DNA from: CAYWFU01 sp964457585
GTDB lineage: Bacteria; JACRDZ01
Direction: 5' to 3'
NCBI GenBank assembly: GCA_964457585.1
Contig: CAYWFU010000010.1
Coordinates: forward strand, 1 to 63,125
Length of the DNA: 63,125 nt
The notes beneath the pieces were generated by a model. It was not told the origin of the DNA. It saw only the letters and a program-made list of their open reading frames with translations, and did not search any database. Both the position numbers and the translations under genes were made by a program. This document shows positions 6,870 to 15,491 of this stretch, piece by piece; within the stretch, counting starts at the first letter, position 1, and the number at the start of each line of letters is the position of its first letter.

Positions 6870-9482
6870 TTATTTATTTTTCTGCGGCAATAGAATAGTT
6901 AAAGTATAATGTTCTGTATTTAAATATTGATTAGCTACACGCTGAATATCTTCATTTGTAATTTTATTAATTTTTTCTTCATAGTAATCTGATTCTGTAT
7001 AACCTAATCCATATAATTCATTAAGCGCATCACCAAATGCCTGTGATTCATTTGTTTGCAATGATATTGCATGTTCACCTATTAAATTTCTTTTAATTCT
7101 AGTTAGCTCTTCAGATGATATAAGTTCTTTTTTAAGCTGCTCAATCTCTTTTAAAATTATCTTTATTGATAGTTCAACTTTTTCAGGAATTGTTCCAACA
7201 TAAAATATATAAGCACCAGGATCAAGTCCAAGCATTGAATATGCGCCAACAAAATAAGCAAGACCTTCTTTTTCTCTTATCTCAGTATAAAGCCTGCCGC
7301 CTTGATCACCATATAATCCTGAAATTACATCAAAAATATAGCGGTCTTCATTTTTAATATTCACACCTCTGAATCCTAAAAAAACAATAGCCTGATTTAT
7401 ATCTGCTTTTTCTTTTTCTACTTTTTTTATATTTACCTGTTCAGGTTCCTGCTTAATTTCAACAGTTTTCTTTTTTAAACCGCCAAAATTTCCAAAAATA
7501 TTATCAATCTTTTCAACCGCATTTTCAGAATTAATATCGCCATAAACTGCAATTACCATATTATCCGTAGTACACATAGATTTATAAAATTGGCTGATAT
7601 CTTCTCTGGTAATAAGTTTTATACTCTCCTCTTCTCCTAAAGATGAAAATCTATAAGGATGTTCTGTAAACATGGTTTTCTTGAATAAACGCGAACCTGC
7701 ATTAAATACGTTATCTTCTCTGGTACGTATTGCCATTAAAATATTTTTACGTTCTTTTTCAATCTCTTCCTGTGGAAAAGTCGGTTCTGTAATAACTGAC
7801 GAGAGCAGTTTCAACCCTTTATCAAAATCTTTTTTCATAACGCTTAAATTTAAACCAAAACTATTATCTCCGCTATAAGTCTCAAGAGAAGCTCCCATTG
7901 ATTCAATTATGTTATTTAGATCTTCTCCTGAATAAGAAGCTGTCCCTTTTTTAATTATTGTCTGTAAAAAATTATTTATACCGTTATTTTTTTCATTTTC
8001 ATATCGTACTCCACCTTCAAATACAACTCTGACATTTACAATAGGAAGATTATGATTCTCTTTAGTCAGTACTCTTATCCCATTTGAAATAGTAGTTTTT
8101 CTCAGTTTAAATTCCTTTTTTTCTTGAGGGATTATTATATTTTTAGTAGAGTCAAGTGCCTTTTCCTGTTTTGGTATAATTGCAGTTATTGTTAAATTTT
8201 CAGGTGTTAAATAACGATCTATTACCTGTTTAATATCAGCTTCTGTAACATTTGATATTCCTTTAAAATATTCTTTTGAAAAATTAATACTATTTATCAT
8301 TTCATTGGATCCGATTGTTCTTGCCTGACTTTCAACTGTCTGTTGACCGAAAATGCTGCTGCTTAAAACCTGATTTACGGATTTTTTTAGTTCTTCCTGA
8401 GTTACACCTGTATCCCTGATCTTTTTTATTTCCATAATGATTTCTTTTTGCACTTTATCAATATTTTTTTTATCCAATGTACAGTTAAATCCAAAAATAC
8501 CGGGATATTTGGGAGTGTATGAAAATGCATAAATAGAATATACTAATTGTTTTTTTTCTTTTAATTCTTTGAATAGTCTTGAACTTCTTCCTTCTCCTAA
8601 AATATTGGAAAGAACATCCATTGCAAAAAGATCTTTTTCATAAATACTTGGTCCGTGATATCCCATAAGCATGTGAGTAACATTTATATCTTTTTCAATA
8701 ATCAGTTCCCTTTTACCTAATTGTGATGGTTCTTGAGGAATATATGTATTCGAAATTCTATTACGTGTAAAATCCTTGAATATTTCTTTTATCTTTTCCA
8801 TTGCAGTCGAAGCATTAAAATCACCTGTTATAACCAGCACCATATTATCAGGTGTATATTTTCCTTGAAAATATTTGATAATATCATCACGAGTGAGTTT
8901 GGCGAAAATATCTCTATATCCGATTACCGGATGACGATAAGGATTCACGTTAAATGCAGTATTCCAGAAGAGCCGATATATAAGACGCCCTGGATCGTCC
9001 TTATTCATATTAATTTCTTTTAAGATTACATCTTTTTCTTTATTGAATTCTTCAGGAGGAAAATTTGAATTCATTACTGCATCGCTTAATACATCAAGCC
9101 CGGTATCAAAATATTTAGCTGTCACTATAGTATGAAAAACTGTTTCCTCATAAGAAGTATATGCATTTATTGTACCGCCGGCATCACGGATTGCATTTGG
9201 AATATCCCCTACTTTTCTTTTTGCTGTTCCTTTAAACAGCATATGCTCGACAAAATGTGAAATCCCGCTTCCGGCATATTCATCTTCAGTTATAGCACCT
9301 GTTTTAACCCATATTTGAATTGCAGCTACAGGAGAAAAATGATTTTCTTTTAAAAGTACAACCATACCATTATCCAATACAGAACGCTTAATATTCTGAT
9401 CAAAAGCAGTTGAAGTATCAAAAGCAAATACATATATATAAATAAATATTGAAAATATCAAAACAATTAAACTCTTTTTCAT
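6870..9482 (-). CDS. Two-module M16 zinc metallopeptidase (pitrilysin/insulinase family)
   Basis: 870 aa with an N-terminal signal peptide (hydrophobic segment about residues 5-20). The first M16 module holds the inverted zinc motif HFVEH (about residues 72-76) within SHFVEHMLFKGT. The downstream glutamate is in the ETVFHTI...ILKEINM region. A second module from about residue 445 repeats the fold (NGIRVLTKENHNLPIVNVRV), but its equivalent helix reads NNFLQTIIKKGT, so it has lost the zinc ligands. One active plus one inactive half is normal for the family and forms a closed clamshell that degrades peptides, here in the periplasm. It is 25 nt downstream of the CHASE2 cyclase gene. Confidence 0.93.
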   Translation of the reverse strand: MKKSLIVLIFSIFIYIYVFAFDTSTAFDQNIKRSVLDNGMVVLLKENHFSPVAAIQIWVKTGAITEDEYAGSGISHFVEHMLFKGTAKRKVGDIPNAIRDAGGTINAYTSYEETVFHTIVTAKYFDTGLDVLSDAVMNSNFPPEEFNKEKDVILKEINMNKDDPGRLIYRLFWNTAFNVNPYRHPVIGYRDIFAKLTRDDIIKYFQGKYTPDNMVLVITGDFNASTAMEKIKEIFKDFTRNRISNTYIPQEPSQLGKRELIIEKDINVTHMLMGYHGPSIYEKDLFAMDVLSNILGEGRSSRLFKELKEKKQLVYSIYAFSYTPKYPGIFGFNCTLDKKNIDKVQKEIIMEIKKIRDTGVTQEELKKSVNQVLSSSIFGQQTVESQARTIGSNEMINSINFSKEYFKGISNVTEADIKQVIDRYLTPENLTITAIIPKQEKALDSTKNIIIPQEKKEFKLRKTTISNGIRVLTKENHNLPIVNVRVVFEGGVRYENEKNNGINNFLQTIIKKGTASYSGEDLNNIIESMGASLETYSGDNSFGLNLSVMKKDFDKGLKLLSSVITEPTFPQEEIEKERKNILMAIRTREDNVFNAGSRLFKKTMFTEHPYRFSSLGEEESIKLITREDISQFYKSMCTTDNMVIAVYGDINSENAVEKIDNIFGNFGGLKKKTVEIKQEPEQVNIKKVEKEKADINQAIVFLGFRGVNIKNEDRYIFDVISGLYGDQGGRLYTEIREKEGLAYFVGAYSMLGLDPGAYIFYVGTIPEKVELSIKIILKEIEQLKKELISSEELTRIKRNLIGEHAISLQTNESQAFGDALNELYGLGYTESDYYEEKINKITNEDIQRVANQYLNTEHYTLTILLPQKNK

Positions 9483-9507
9483 TAATAATTCCTTTCGATG
9501 TTAATTT

Positions 9508-11430
9508 TCAGCTTATTCCATAGATTTTCACGGGAAGTGTTTTCCCTTTAACAATTACAGTATCTAATTCTTTAGCATCTATTGAATTTTTTATATATTT
9601 ATAAGTGAATTCTGTAATAATTATATCATAATTGTATTTCCTTGTTAATGCTTCAACTCTGGCACCTAGATTAACATTATCACCAATAACTGTAAAGTCC
9701 ATTTTTTTACCTGGTGTTCCAATATTCCCTACAATCATTTCACCGCTATTTATTCCTATCCCGATTCCAATTGGTGCTTTGCCTTCCGATAGCCATTTAT
9801 TCTTTAAATCCTTCAAAACTTTTAGCATTTCTATCCCGCATTTAACAGCAAGTTCAGCATGATCTGGCTGAAATATAGGTGCACCCCAGAAAGCCATTAT
9901 TTCATCACCGACATATTTATCTAGAATGCCATTATATTTTAAAACTACATATGTCATTGCACTTAAATATTCATTTAACATTTCAACTATTTCATGAGGT
10001 TTGCGTTTTTCACTAAAAACCGTAAAATTTCTAATATCCGAAAATAAAACTGTCATTTCTCTGGTTTCACCATGTATGCCTGCTTTTTCAGGATTTTTTA
10101 AAATTTCTTCAGCCAGTATTGGAGTAACATAACTTGAAAAAATTGCTCTAACTTTTTTCTCCTCTTTTTCTTTTAAAATATAGTGATAAATCGCTATTAA
10201 AATAAAATTCAATATAATTGCACTTATATTAGGAGTAATACTCATTAGTTTATTATTATTGTCAAACTGCCAGAAGACAAATAAAATATAACTCACAACT
10301 ATCGCCGATGAAATAAATAACCATTTAAAATGTCTAATAGAAATAGAAATTATTCCAATGCATATCCCTATAACAAAAATAATATATATATTTTGCATTG
10401 TACTTAAACTGTTTAAATAATCTTTTCTTAAAATTTGATTTATAACATTAGCAATAATTTCCACTCCTGGTATTGGTCCAAATGGTGTTATTTTAATATC
10501 CAACAATCCAAGAGTACTTGTAAATCCAACCAATATTACTTTATTTTCCCAATCAAATTCTATTTTTCTATTTAAAATTTCATTGTATGAAAAATATTGA
10601 AATGACTTTTTACTCCCAATATAATTAATCAACATCTTTCCATCACTATCTATTGGGATATCAGAATTATCAAGTTCTATTTTATTTCCAAATTTTATTT
10701 TAATTTTATCTTTAGTAATTCCCATATAATCACAGGCAAGAAGAAGAGCAATTGAAGGATAAATCCTTTTTTGATAATATATAACAAGCGGTATATTTCG
10801 AGTTATTCCGTCAGATTCAGGTTCATTATTGATAAATCCGATTCCTTTAGACTTTTCATATATTTCTGTTACTCCTGGAAGTATATCTTTATATTTTTCT
10901 CGAACTTTGGATAAACTTTCAAACGAAAATTTATCAAATAAAAATTTTGAATTTACATTGTTTTCTTTTGAACCAATACTGTCTGTTAAAAAATAGTAAT
11001 TAAAATATACATTGCCAGCTTGCTCAACAGCTTCTTTTAGAGCCTGATCATTTTCTGGATGCTCTGTATCAGATTCACTAAAAAACATATCAAAATAAAT
11101 TAATTTAGGTTTATATGGAATCAGAGTTTTGATTAATTGAACATGAATTTTTCTTGACCATGGCCATTTTCCTATTTTTTGCAGATCATCAGTTTCAATG
11201 CCTATAATTACAATGTCCGGATGTATAAATTCATTCTTGCGAACACTAATATTTCCATTGCTTTTTATAATACCAAAACGTTTTATCCCAAACATAAAAT
11301 CATAAATTCTATTTTCTGAATTGTCAAAAAAAGTGGTATGAAAATATATTACGGAGATTATCAATGGTCCAATAAATGAAATAATAAGAGTGATTAAATT
11401 TTTTTTAAATTTTTCTGAATATTTGAGCAT
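9508..11430 (-). CDS. CHASE2 receptor-type adenylate/guanylate cyclase
   Basis: 640 aa. One transmembrane helix at about 13-30, a CHASE2 sensor (about 60-330, with KLIYFDMFFSESDTEHPEND), then three further helices at about 345-430, and a class III nucleotide cyclase domain (about 450-635). Catalytic features are visible: FSDIRNFT with the first metal Asp (about 461), YVGDEIMAFWG with the second (about 505), and GEMIVGNIG. The protein should sense an unknown periplasmic signal and make cAMP or cGMP. FecR-domain proteins commonly accompany CHASE2 cyclases in other bacteria, and a FecR gene lies three genes upstream. Gap to the upstream lipoprotein gene is 14 nt. Confidence 0.92.
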   Translation of the reverse strand: MLKYSEKFKKNLITLIISFIGPLIISVIYFHTTFFDNSENRIYDFMFGIKRFGIIKSNGNISVRKNEFIHPDIVIIGIETDDLQKIGKWPWSRKIHVQLIKTLIPYKPKLIYFDMFFSESDTEHPENDQALKEAVEQAGNVYFNYYFLTDSIGSKENNVNSKFLFDKFSFESLSKVREKYKDILPGVTEIYEKSKGIGFINNEPESDGITRNIPLVIYYQKRIYPSIALLLACDYMGITKDKIKIKFGNKIELDNSDIPIDSDGKMLINYIGSKKSFQYFSYNEILNRKIEFDWENKVILVGFTSTLGLLDIKITPFGPIPGVEIIANVINQILRKDYLNSLSTMQNIYIIFVIGICIGIISISIRHFKWLFISSAIVVSYILFVFWQFDNNNKLMSITPNISAIILNFILIAIYHYILKEKEEKKVRAIFSSYVTPILAEEILKNPEKAGIHGETREMTVLFSDIRNFTVFSEKRKPHEIVEMLNEYLSAMTYVVLKYNGILDKYVGDEIMAFWGAPIFQPDHAELAVKCGIEMLKVLKDLKNKWLSEGKAPIGIGIGINSGEMIVGNIGTPGKKMDFTVIGDNVNLGARVEALTRKYNYDIIITEFTYKYIKNSIDAKELDTVIVKGKTLPVKIYGIS

Positions 11431-11444
11431 ATTTATTTAACTTT

Positions 11445-13469
11445 TTACGGTGACTGCTGATTAATTTCCACGTTAGTATCTTTAATAATAGCATTTGAAT
11501 CTATCCCAATTACCGATGTATTTACAATTGCAGCGTTTGTATCTTTACCTATAACTGATGTATTTGTAACTATTGCATTTGTATTACTAGCAGAAGCACC
11601 GCTTAATGGATTAAATATGATTTCACCATTAGCACTTATTTTTAATATCCATATATCATAATTTCCTGCACCAAAAGAATTTGTTTGTCCAGCAATTATA
11701 TATCCATCATCATTTGTTTGCTGGATTGAATATGCAGCATCATTATATAGTCCACCAAAAGTTTTTTGCCATAATATTGTTCCATTAACATTTAATTTTA
11801 ATATCCAGATATCATAATTTCCTGCACCAAAAGATTTTGTATAACCAGCAACTATATATCCTCCATCTGATGTTTGCTGAATTGAATATGCCACTTTATC
11901 ATCATCTGCTCCACCAAAAGTTTTTTGCCATAATATTGTTCCATTAGCATTTAATTTTAATATCCAGATATCATAATTTCCTGCACCAAAAGATTTTGTA
12001 TAACCAGCAACTATATATCCTCCATCTGATGTTTGCTGAATTGAATATGCGTTATCATTATTTGCTCCACCATAAGTCTTCTCCCATATTATTGCACCTT
12101 CTGAATTAAGCTTTAGCACCCATATATCAGACATGCTTACACCAAAAGAATAGGTATCACCAGCAACTATATATCCACTATCTGTTGTTTGTTGAATTGA
12201 ATATCCATAATCCTCATCTGCTCCATCATAAATTTTTTGCCATGTTATAGTACCATTTGAATCTAACTTCAATACCCAAAAATCATAGCTATAGCTGAAT
12301 GAATTAGTAGTAAAACCTGTAACAATATATCCTCCATCAATTGTTTGCTGAATTGAATAGGTAAAAGCATAATCAGAATTTGCCATTCCAAAAGCTTTTT
12401 GCCACACTATTTCTCCATTTGAATTCAGTTTTAATACCCAAAAATTAGAACTGGCAGTACCAAAAGAATAGGTGTTACCTGCAATAATATATCCTCCCTC
12501 TATAGTTTGCTGGATTGAAAGTGCATCATCATTATCTATTCCACCATAAGTTTTTTGCCATGTTATTTCTCCATATGAATTAAATTTTTGAACCCAGAAA
12601 TCAGAATTACCGGCACCAAAAGAAGATGTAGTTCCAGCAATAATATATCCACTATCTGATGTCAGCTGAATTGAAGAAGCTGAATCAGTGGCTATCCCCC
12701 CATAATTTATCGCACCATTTATCTGTGTGTCAAAAATCCATATATATTCATTTGCTATTGCATTTCCTGATAAATCCGTAACTTCAGTTGTAATAGTAAC
12801 AATGTACTGTGTATTATATTCAAGATTGCTTAATGGTGTAAATGTTGCCGTAGCACCAGTATAAGTTATTATACCTGAAATATAATCCACCCCATTATTT
12901 ACAAGGAATGTATCTGTATTAATAGTGTCAGGATTCATTTCTTCGCTGAATGTTATAGTAATGGATGTATCCAATGAAATATCTATTGCTTTATCAGAAG
13001 GGATTGTATATAAAACTGTTGGTGGAGTAATATCAGTGACATCAGGTAATAATGTAATATTTATTTCATTAATAACACCAGCACTAACTGTAAATGGACC
13101 TGCCGTACCTTTATATAAAGTCAACTCTTCTTTATTTTTTCCTTCAATGGTTATCATTCGATTATTTCCAGCAGGGATATTATTTATGTCACCGGAACCA
13201 TTTTCGCCAGGTATAGTTTCAAATGAGAAGTTTACTGTTTCCATATCCGAGGCAGAAATAACACCTGTTATTTTGTAAACATTTTGCGGTGTGACAGGAA
13301 GAACTCTTTGGTTCCTGATTTTATTTATACTTCCAGATTTCTGATTCATCCAGATTATTTTTATTCCCAGCGAACCATATAGGGATTTTTTTGTTTTATT
13401 ATCAAAACATGAAAGTGTGATAAATAGTGATATAATAAAAAAAGTATAAAATATTTTATTTAATTTCAT
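11445..13469 (-). CDS. Lipoprotein with Big_5 Ig-like domain and seven-bladed propeller repeats
   Basis: 674 aa. Lipobox FITLSC. After a short N-terminal beta domain there is one Big_5/SbsA Ig-like domain (about 148-245: PPTVLYTIPSDKAIDI to EYIWIFDT). Seven repeats of about 57 residues follow, each with GGYIxAG, SFGAGxxDxWxLKLNxxGxIxWQKTxGG and YSIQQT. Seven repeats suggest a closed beta-propeller. Repeats 5 and 6 are nearly identical in DNA (around 11755-11890 and 11925-12060), a recent duplication. The last 50 residues are a degenerate Asn/Thr/Val repeat (NTSVIGKDTNA). The first codons overlap the preceding beta-barrel gene by 4 nt. Surface exposure is inferred; no catalytic motif is seen. 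Confidence 0.8.
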   Translation of the reverse strand: MKLNKIFYTFFIISLFITLSCFDNKTKKSLYGSLGIKIIWMNQKSGSINKIRNQRVLPVTPQNVYKITGVISASDMETVNFSFETIPGENGSGDINNIPAGNNRMITIEGKNKEELTLYKGTAGPFTVSAGVINEINITLLPDVTDITPPTVLYTIPSDKAIDISLDTSITITFSEEMNPDTINTDTFLVNNGVDYISGIITYTGATATFTPLSNLEYNTQYIVTITTEVTDLSGNAIANEYIWIFDTQINGAINYGGIATDSASSIQLTSDSGYIIAGTTSSFGAGNSDFWVQKFNSYGEITWQKTYGGIDNDDALSIQQTIEGGYIIAGNTYSFGTASSNFWVLKLNSNGEIVWQKAFGMANSDYAFTYSIQQTIDGGYIVTGFTTNSFSYSYDFWVLKLDSNGTITWQKIYDGADEDYGYSIQQTTDSGYIVAGDTYSFGVSMSDIWVLKLNSEGAIIWEKTYGGANNDNAYSIQQTSDGGYIVAGYTKSFGAGNYDIWILKLNANGTILWQKTFGGADDDKVAYSIQQTSDGGYIVAGYTKSFGAGNYDIWILKLNVNGTILWQKTFGGLYNDAAYSIQQTNDDGYIIAGQTNSFGAGNYDIWILKISANGEIIFNPLSGASASNTNAIVTNTSVIGKDTNAAIVNTSVIGIDSNAIIKDTNVEINQQSP

Positions 13470-14548
13470 AATCTGAATTTCACTCCAGTATAAATTAAAT
13501 TCTTACTATATTTCTCTAATAAGTCATTTGAATCATTTTTGTAATAGCTATAATATGTTATCCAATAAATATTTTTCGTAACTGGATATTCATATTTAAT
13601 AGTACTTATATTTTGCGTATCTTTTCTATTTTTTATTCCGGATAAAATCTGTGAATTAGAATAATTACGTGTACCAAATTGATGCTCTAAATTTATTCTG
13701 TGGTTTTTTAAAATTTTCCACCATAAATTTAAAAGAATATTATCAGCATCATAATTAAAATTATCATCATTTGAGCTATTTATTTTTTTTGAATATGTAA
13801 TATTAGTTGTAAAATTATTACGTAACATTATATCCCATGCTATATTAACGCCATTTCCTATGTCTTTTTGCTTAATATCATCTAATGGAATAAAATTTTT
13901 ATCATATTTAGCAAAACGTTCAGAATAATTATAAGTAAAATAATTATAATTAATATTTATATATTGAAATGAATTGATTTTAAATTTCATTTCGGGTGCG
14001 AATCCAAGTGCTTGATACTTATCTACTTCTATTTCTGAATCTTTAAAATTTTCATATTGAGTTCTGAAACTTAAAAATATTGATTTATTTATAGGGAATA
14101 GATAATTCAATCTTAAATAATTATTTTCATAAAAACCATTTTCATTCTTTATATATTGATTATGTTTAAATATATAATCAATTTCAATATCTCCATTTTT
14201 TTCAGATATGGGGAATTGAATTTGTAATTTTGGTGTTATTATAAAATAAACATCTGAAACTTTTTTTATCCCGCGCAATGAAAAATTTTGAGAAGTATAA
14301 TTTAAATTATCATCAACACCAATCCCAGCTTCAATAGATGGAATGAACTTAGGTTCAGCAAAAATATTATTTATCAGATAAAATAAAATTAAAATAGTAG
14401 TGAGTAGCGAGTAACGAGTAGCGAGGAAGCAAGAATTGGGGGAATTCAATTCATTATAAATAGCAAGAACTAATTTATGTGCTTTTTGCCAAACAACCAA
14501 ATCCTCAAATTTTCCTGTTCCCATATTTCCCCTCGCCCCCAATGGCAT
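13466..14548 (-). CDS. Outer-membrane beta-barrel with chimeric, repeat-derived N-terminus
   Basis: Residues about 65-360 alternate polar and aromatic positions with many Tyr/Asn-rich strands (YENNYLRLNYLFPINKSIFL, INYNYFTYNYSERF) and end in a typical outer-membrane C-terminus (VKFRL). The expected signal peptide is TTILILFYLINNIFA (about 50-64). In front of it lie residues 9-34, GKFEDLVVWQKAHKLVLAIY, which are the N-terminus of the 23S rRNA intervening-sequence four-helix-bundle family. Residues 35-51 come from a GTAGYGAG-type DNA repeat. Possible starts are ATG 14548 and ATG 14524, the latter with AGGGG upstream. A native start next to the signal peptide is not visible, so either the chimera is translated or a non-AUG start is used. 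Family of the barrel is not recognised. Confidence 0.7.
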   Translation of the reverse strand: MPLGARGNMGTGKFEDLVVWQKAHKLVLAIYNELNSPNSCFLATRYSLLTTILILFYLINNIFAEPKFIPSIEAGIGVDDNLNYTSQNFSLRGIKKVSDVYFIITPKLQIQFPISEKNGDIEIDYIFKHNQYIKNENGFYENNYLRLNYLFPINKSIFLSFRTQYENFKDSEIEVDKYQALGFAPEMKFKINSFQYININYNYFTYNYSERFAKYDKNFIPLDDIKQKDIGNGVNIAWDIMLRNNFTTNITYSKKINSSNDDNFNYDADNILLNLWWKILKNHRINLEHQFGTRNYSNSQILSGIKNRKDTQNISTIKYEYPVTKNIYWITYYSYYKNDSNDLLEKYSKNLIYTGVKFRL

Positions 14549-14641
14549 TCAATAACATTAACACTAAATTGACGATTAAGCATTGAGCATTGACAATTGA
14601 GCATTAAGAGCTAAAATACCTCACTACCCACTACTCGCTGC
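14397..14641. mobile_element. Composite repeat element carrying a four-helix-bundle gene fragment
   Basis: Arms made of GTAGYGAG units face each other: 14397-14426 and, inverted, 14619-14641. Between them are the first about 26 codons of a 23S-rRNA intervening-sequence-type protein (14447-14524, minus) and a run of GACAATTGAGCATT-type repeats (14568-14608). The same ATTGAGCATT repeat recurs in the element beside tRNA-Ser. The unit looks like a degenerate mobile cassette inserted between the FecR and beta-barrel genes. Confidence 0.6.
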
Positions 14642-14646
14642 TTTTT

Positions 14647-15477
14647 TTACCACTTCACTCTCACTGTCCCTGAAGATGGCTTGCTTGTTTCATCATTCGG
14701 TTTTTCTACTCTGCTTTCTTCTTTCTCTTCATTTTCAATTCTTCCTAAATCAAGTTCATGATTAGTTTCTTTAGTTCCTTCTTCAATTGAAGATTCATTG
14801 TCTATAATATCTTCTATCTCATTTTCTATTTCTTCTAAATTTTTTGGATTAATTTCTTCTGGACTATATATTTCTCCTGATTTTAAAGGAGTTATATTGG
14901 TGATTAATTTTTTCCCTGCTTTTATAAATTTATAAGTATCAGGGCGTGCAACATCGCTGACTTTTACTTCTCCATCCAAAACATTCAACTCAATTTTATT
15001 CTCTCCAATAATTAATTCATAAGATGTTCCATAAACTCCAAATATAGATGCGCTGGTTTTAATTTCTGATTTTTCATCGCGTTTCAATTCTTTTATTTTG
15101 TTATAAACTTTTCCCATGAATAATTCAAATTGTTCTGTTTTTTCAGTAACTTTTTTTTTAAAAATAAGCATAAAACTTTTTTCTTTTTCTTCATAGGATA
15201 ATTTTTTTATTTCAAATAAACTATTTTCATGGATACGAATGCTTTCAAGCTGGAACTGAATCTGCACATAAGAATTAGCATCTGTTTTTATTGTATCACC
15301 TTCATAAACCTTATCTTTTAAAGCCAATTTTTCATATTTAGTTTTATTAATTTGTTTTACATTAACAGTTCCTTTGATTAAAACAACTTTACCACTAGCA
15401 CTCTCATCCCCATAAATTGAAGATGAAATAAAAGTTAATAGTAATAAATATGATAACAAATGTTTTAATATACTCAT
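14647..15477 (-). CDS. FecR-domain exported protein
   Basis: 276 aa. Signal peptide at about 1-24. A FecR domain follows: SGKVVLIKGTVNVKQ, then EGDTIKTDANSYVQIQF, SIRIHENSLFEI and TSASIFGVYGTSYEL are the familiar beta-strands. The last about 80 residues are acidic and Glu/Asn-rich (IENEIEDIIDNE) and end in a basic tail. FecR domains bind or shield periplasmic ligands, often beside CHASE2 proteins or anti-sigma systems; no sigma factor is adjacent here. It begins 14 nt after the long RCC1/Big_5 gene and belongs to the same transcription unit. Partnership with the CHASE2 cyclase is inference. Confidence 0.85.
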   Translation of the reverse strand: MSILKHLLSYLLLLTFISSSIYGDESASGKVVLIKGTVNVKQINKTKYEKLALKDKVYEGDTIKTDANSYVQIQFQLESIRIHENSLFEIKKLSYEEKEKSFMLIFKKKVTEKTEQFELFMGKVYNKIKELKRDEKSEIKTSASIFGVYGTSYELIIGENKIELNVLDGEVKVSDVARPDTYKFIKAGKKLITNITPLKSGEIYSPEEINPKNLEEIENEIEDIIDNESSIEEGTKETNHELDLGRIENEEKEESRVEKPNDETSKPSSGTVRVKW

Positions 15478-15491
15478 TATAATTCCTAATT

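Noticed and set aside
14447..14524. Independent four-helix-bundle (intervening-sequence) protein gene
   Set aside because: Only about 26 codons match the family; the rest of the roughly 115-residue fold is missing, so it is a fragment inside a repeat cassette.
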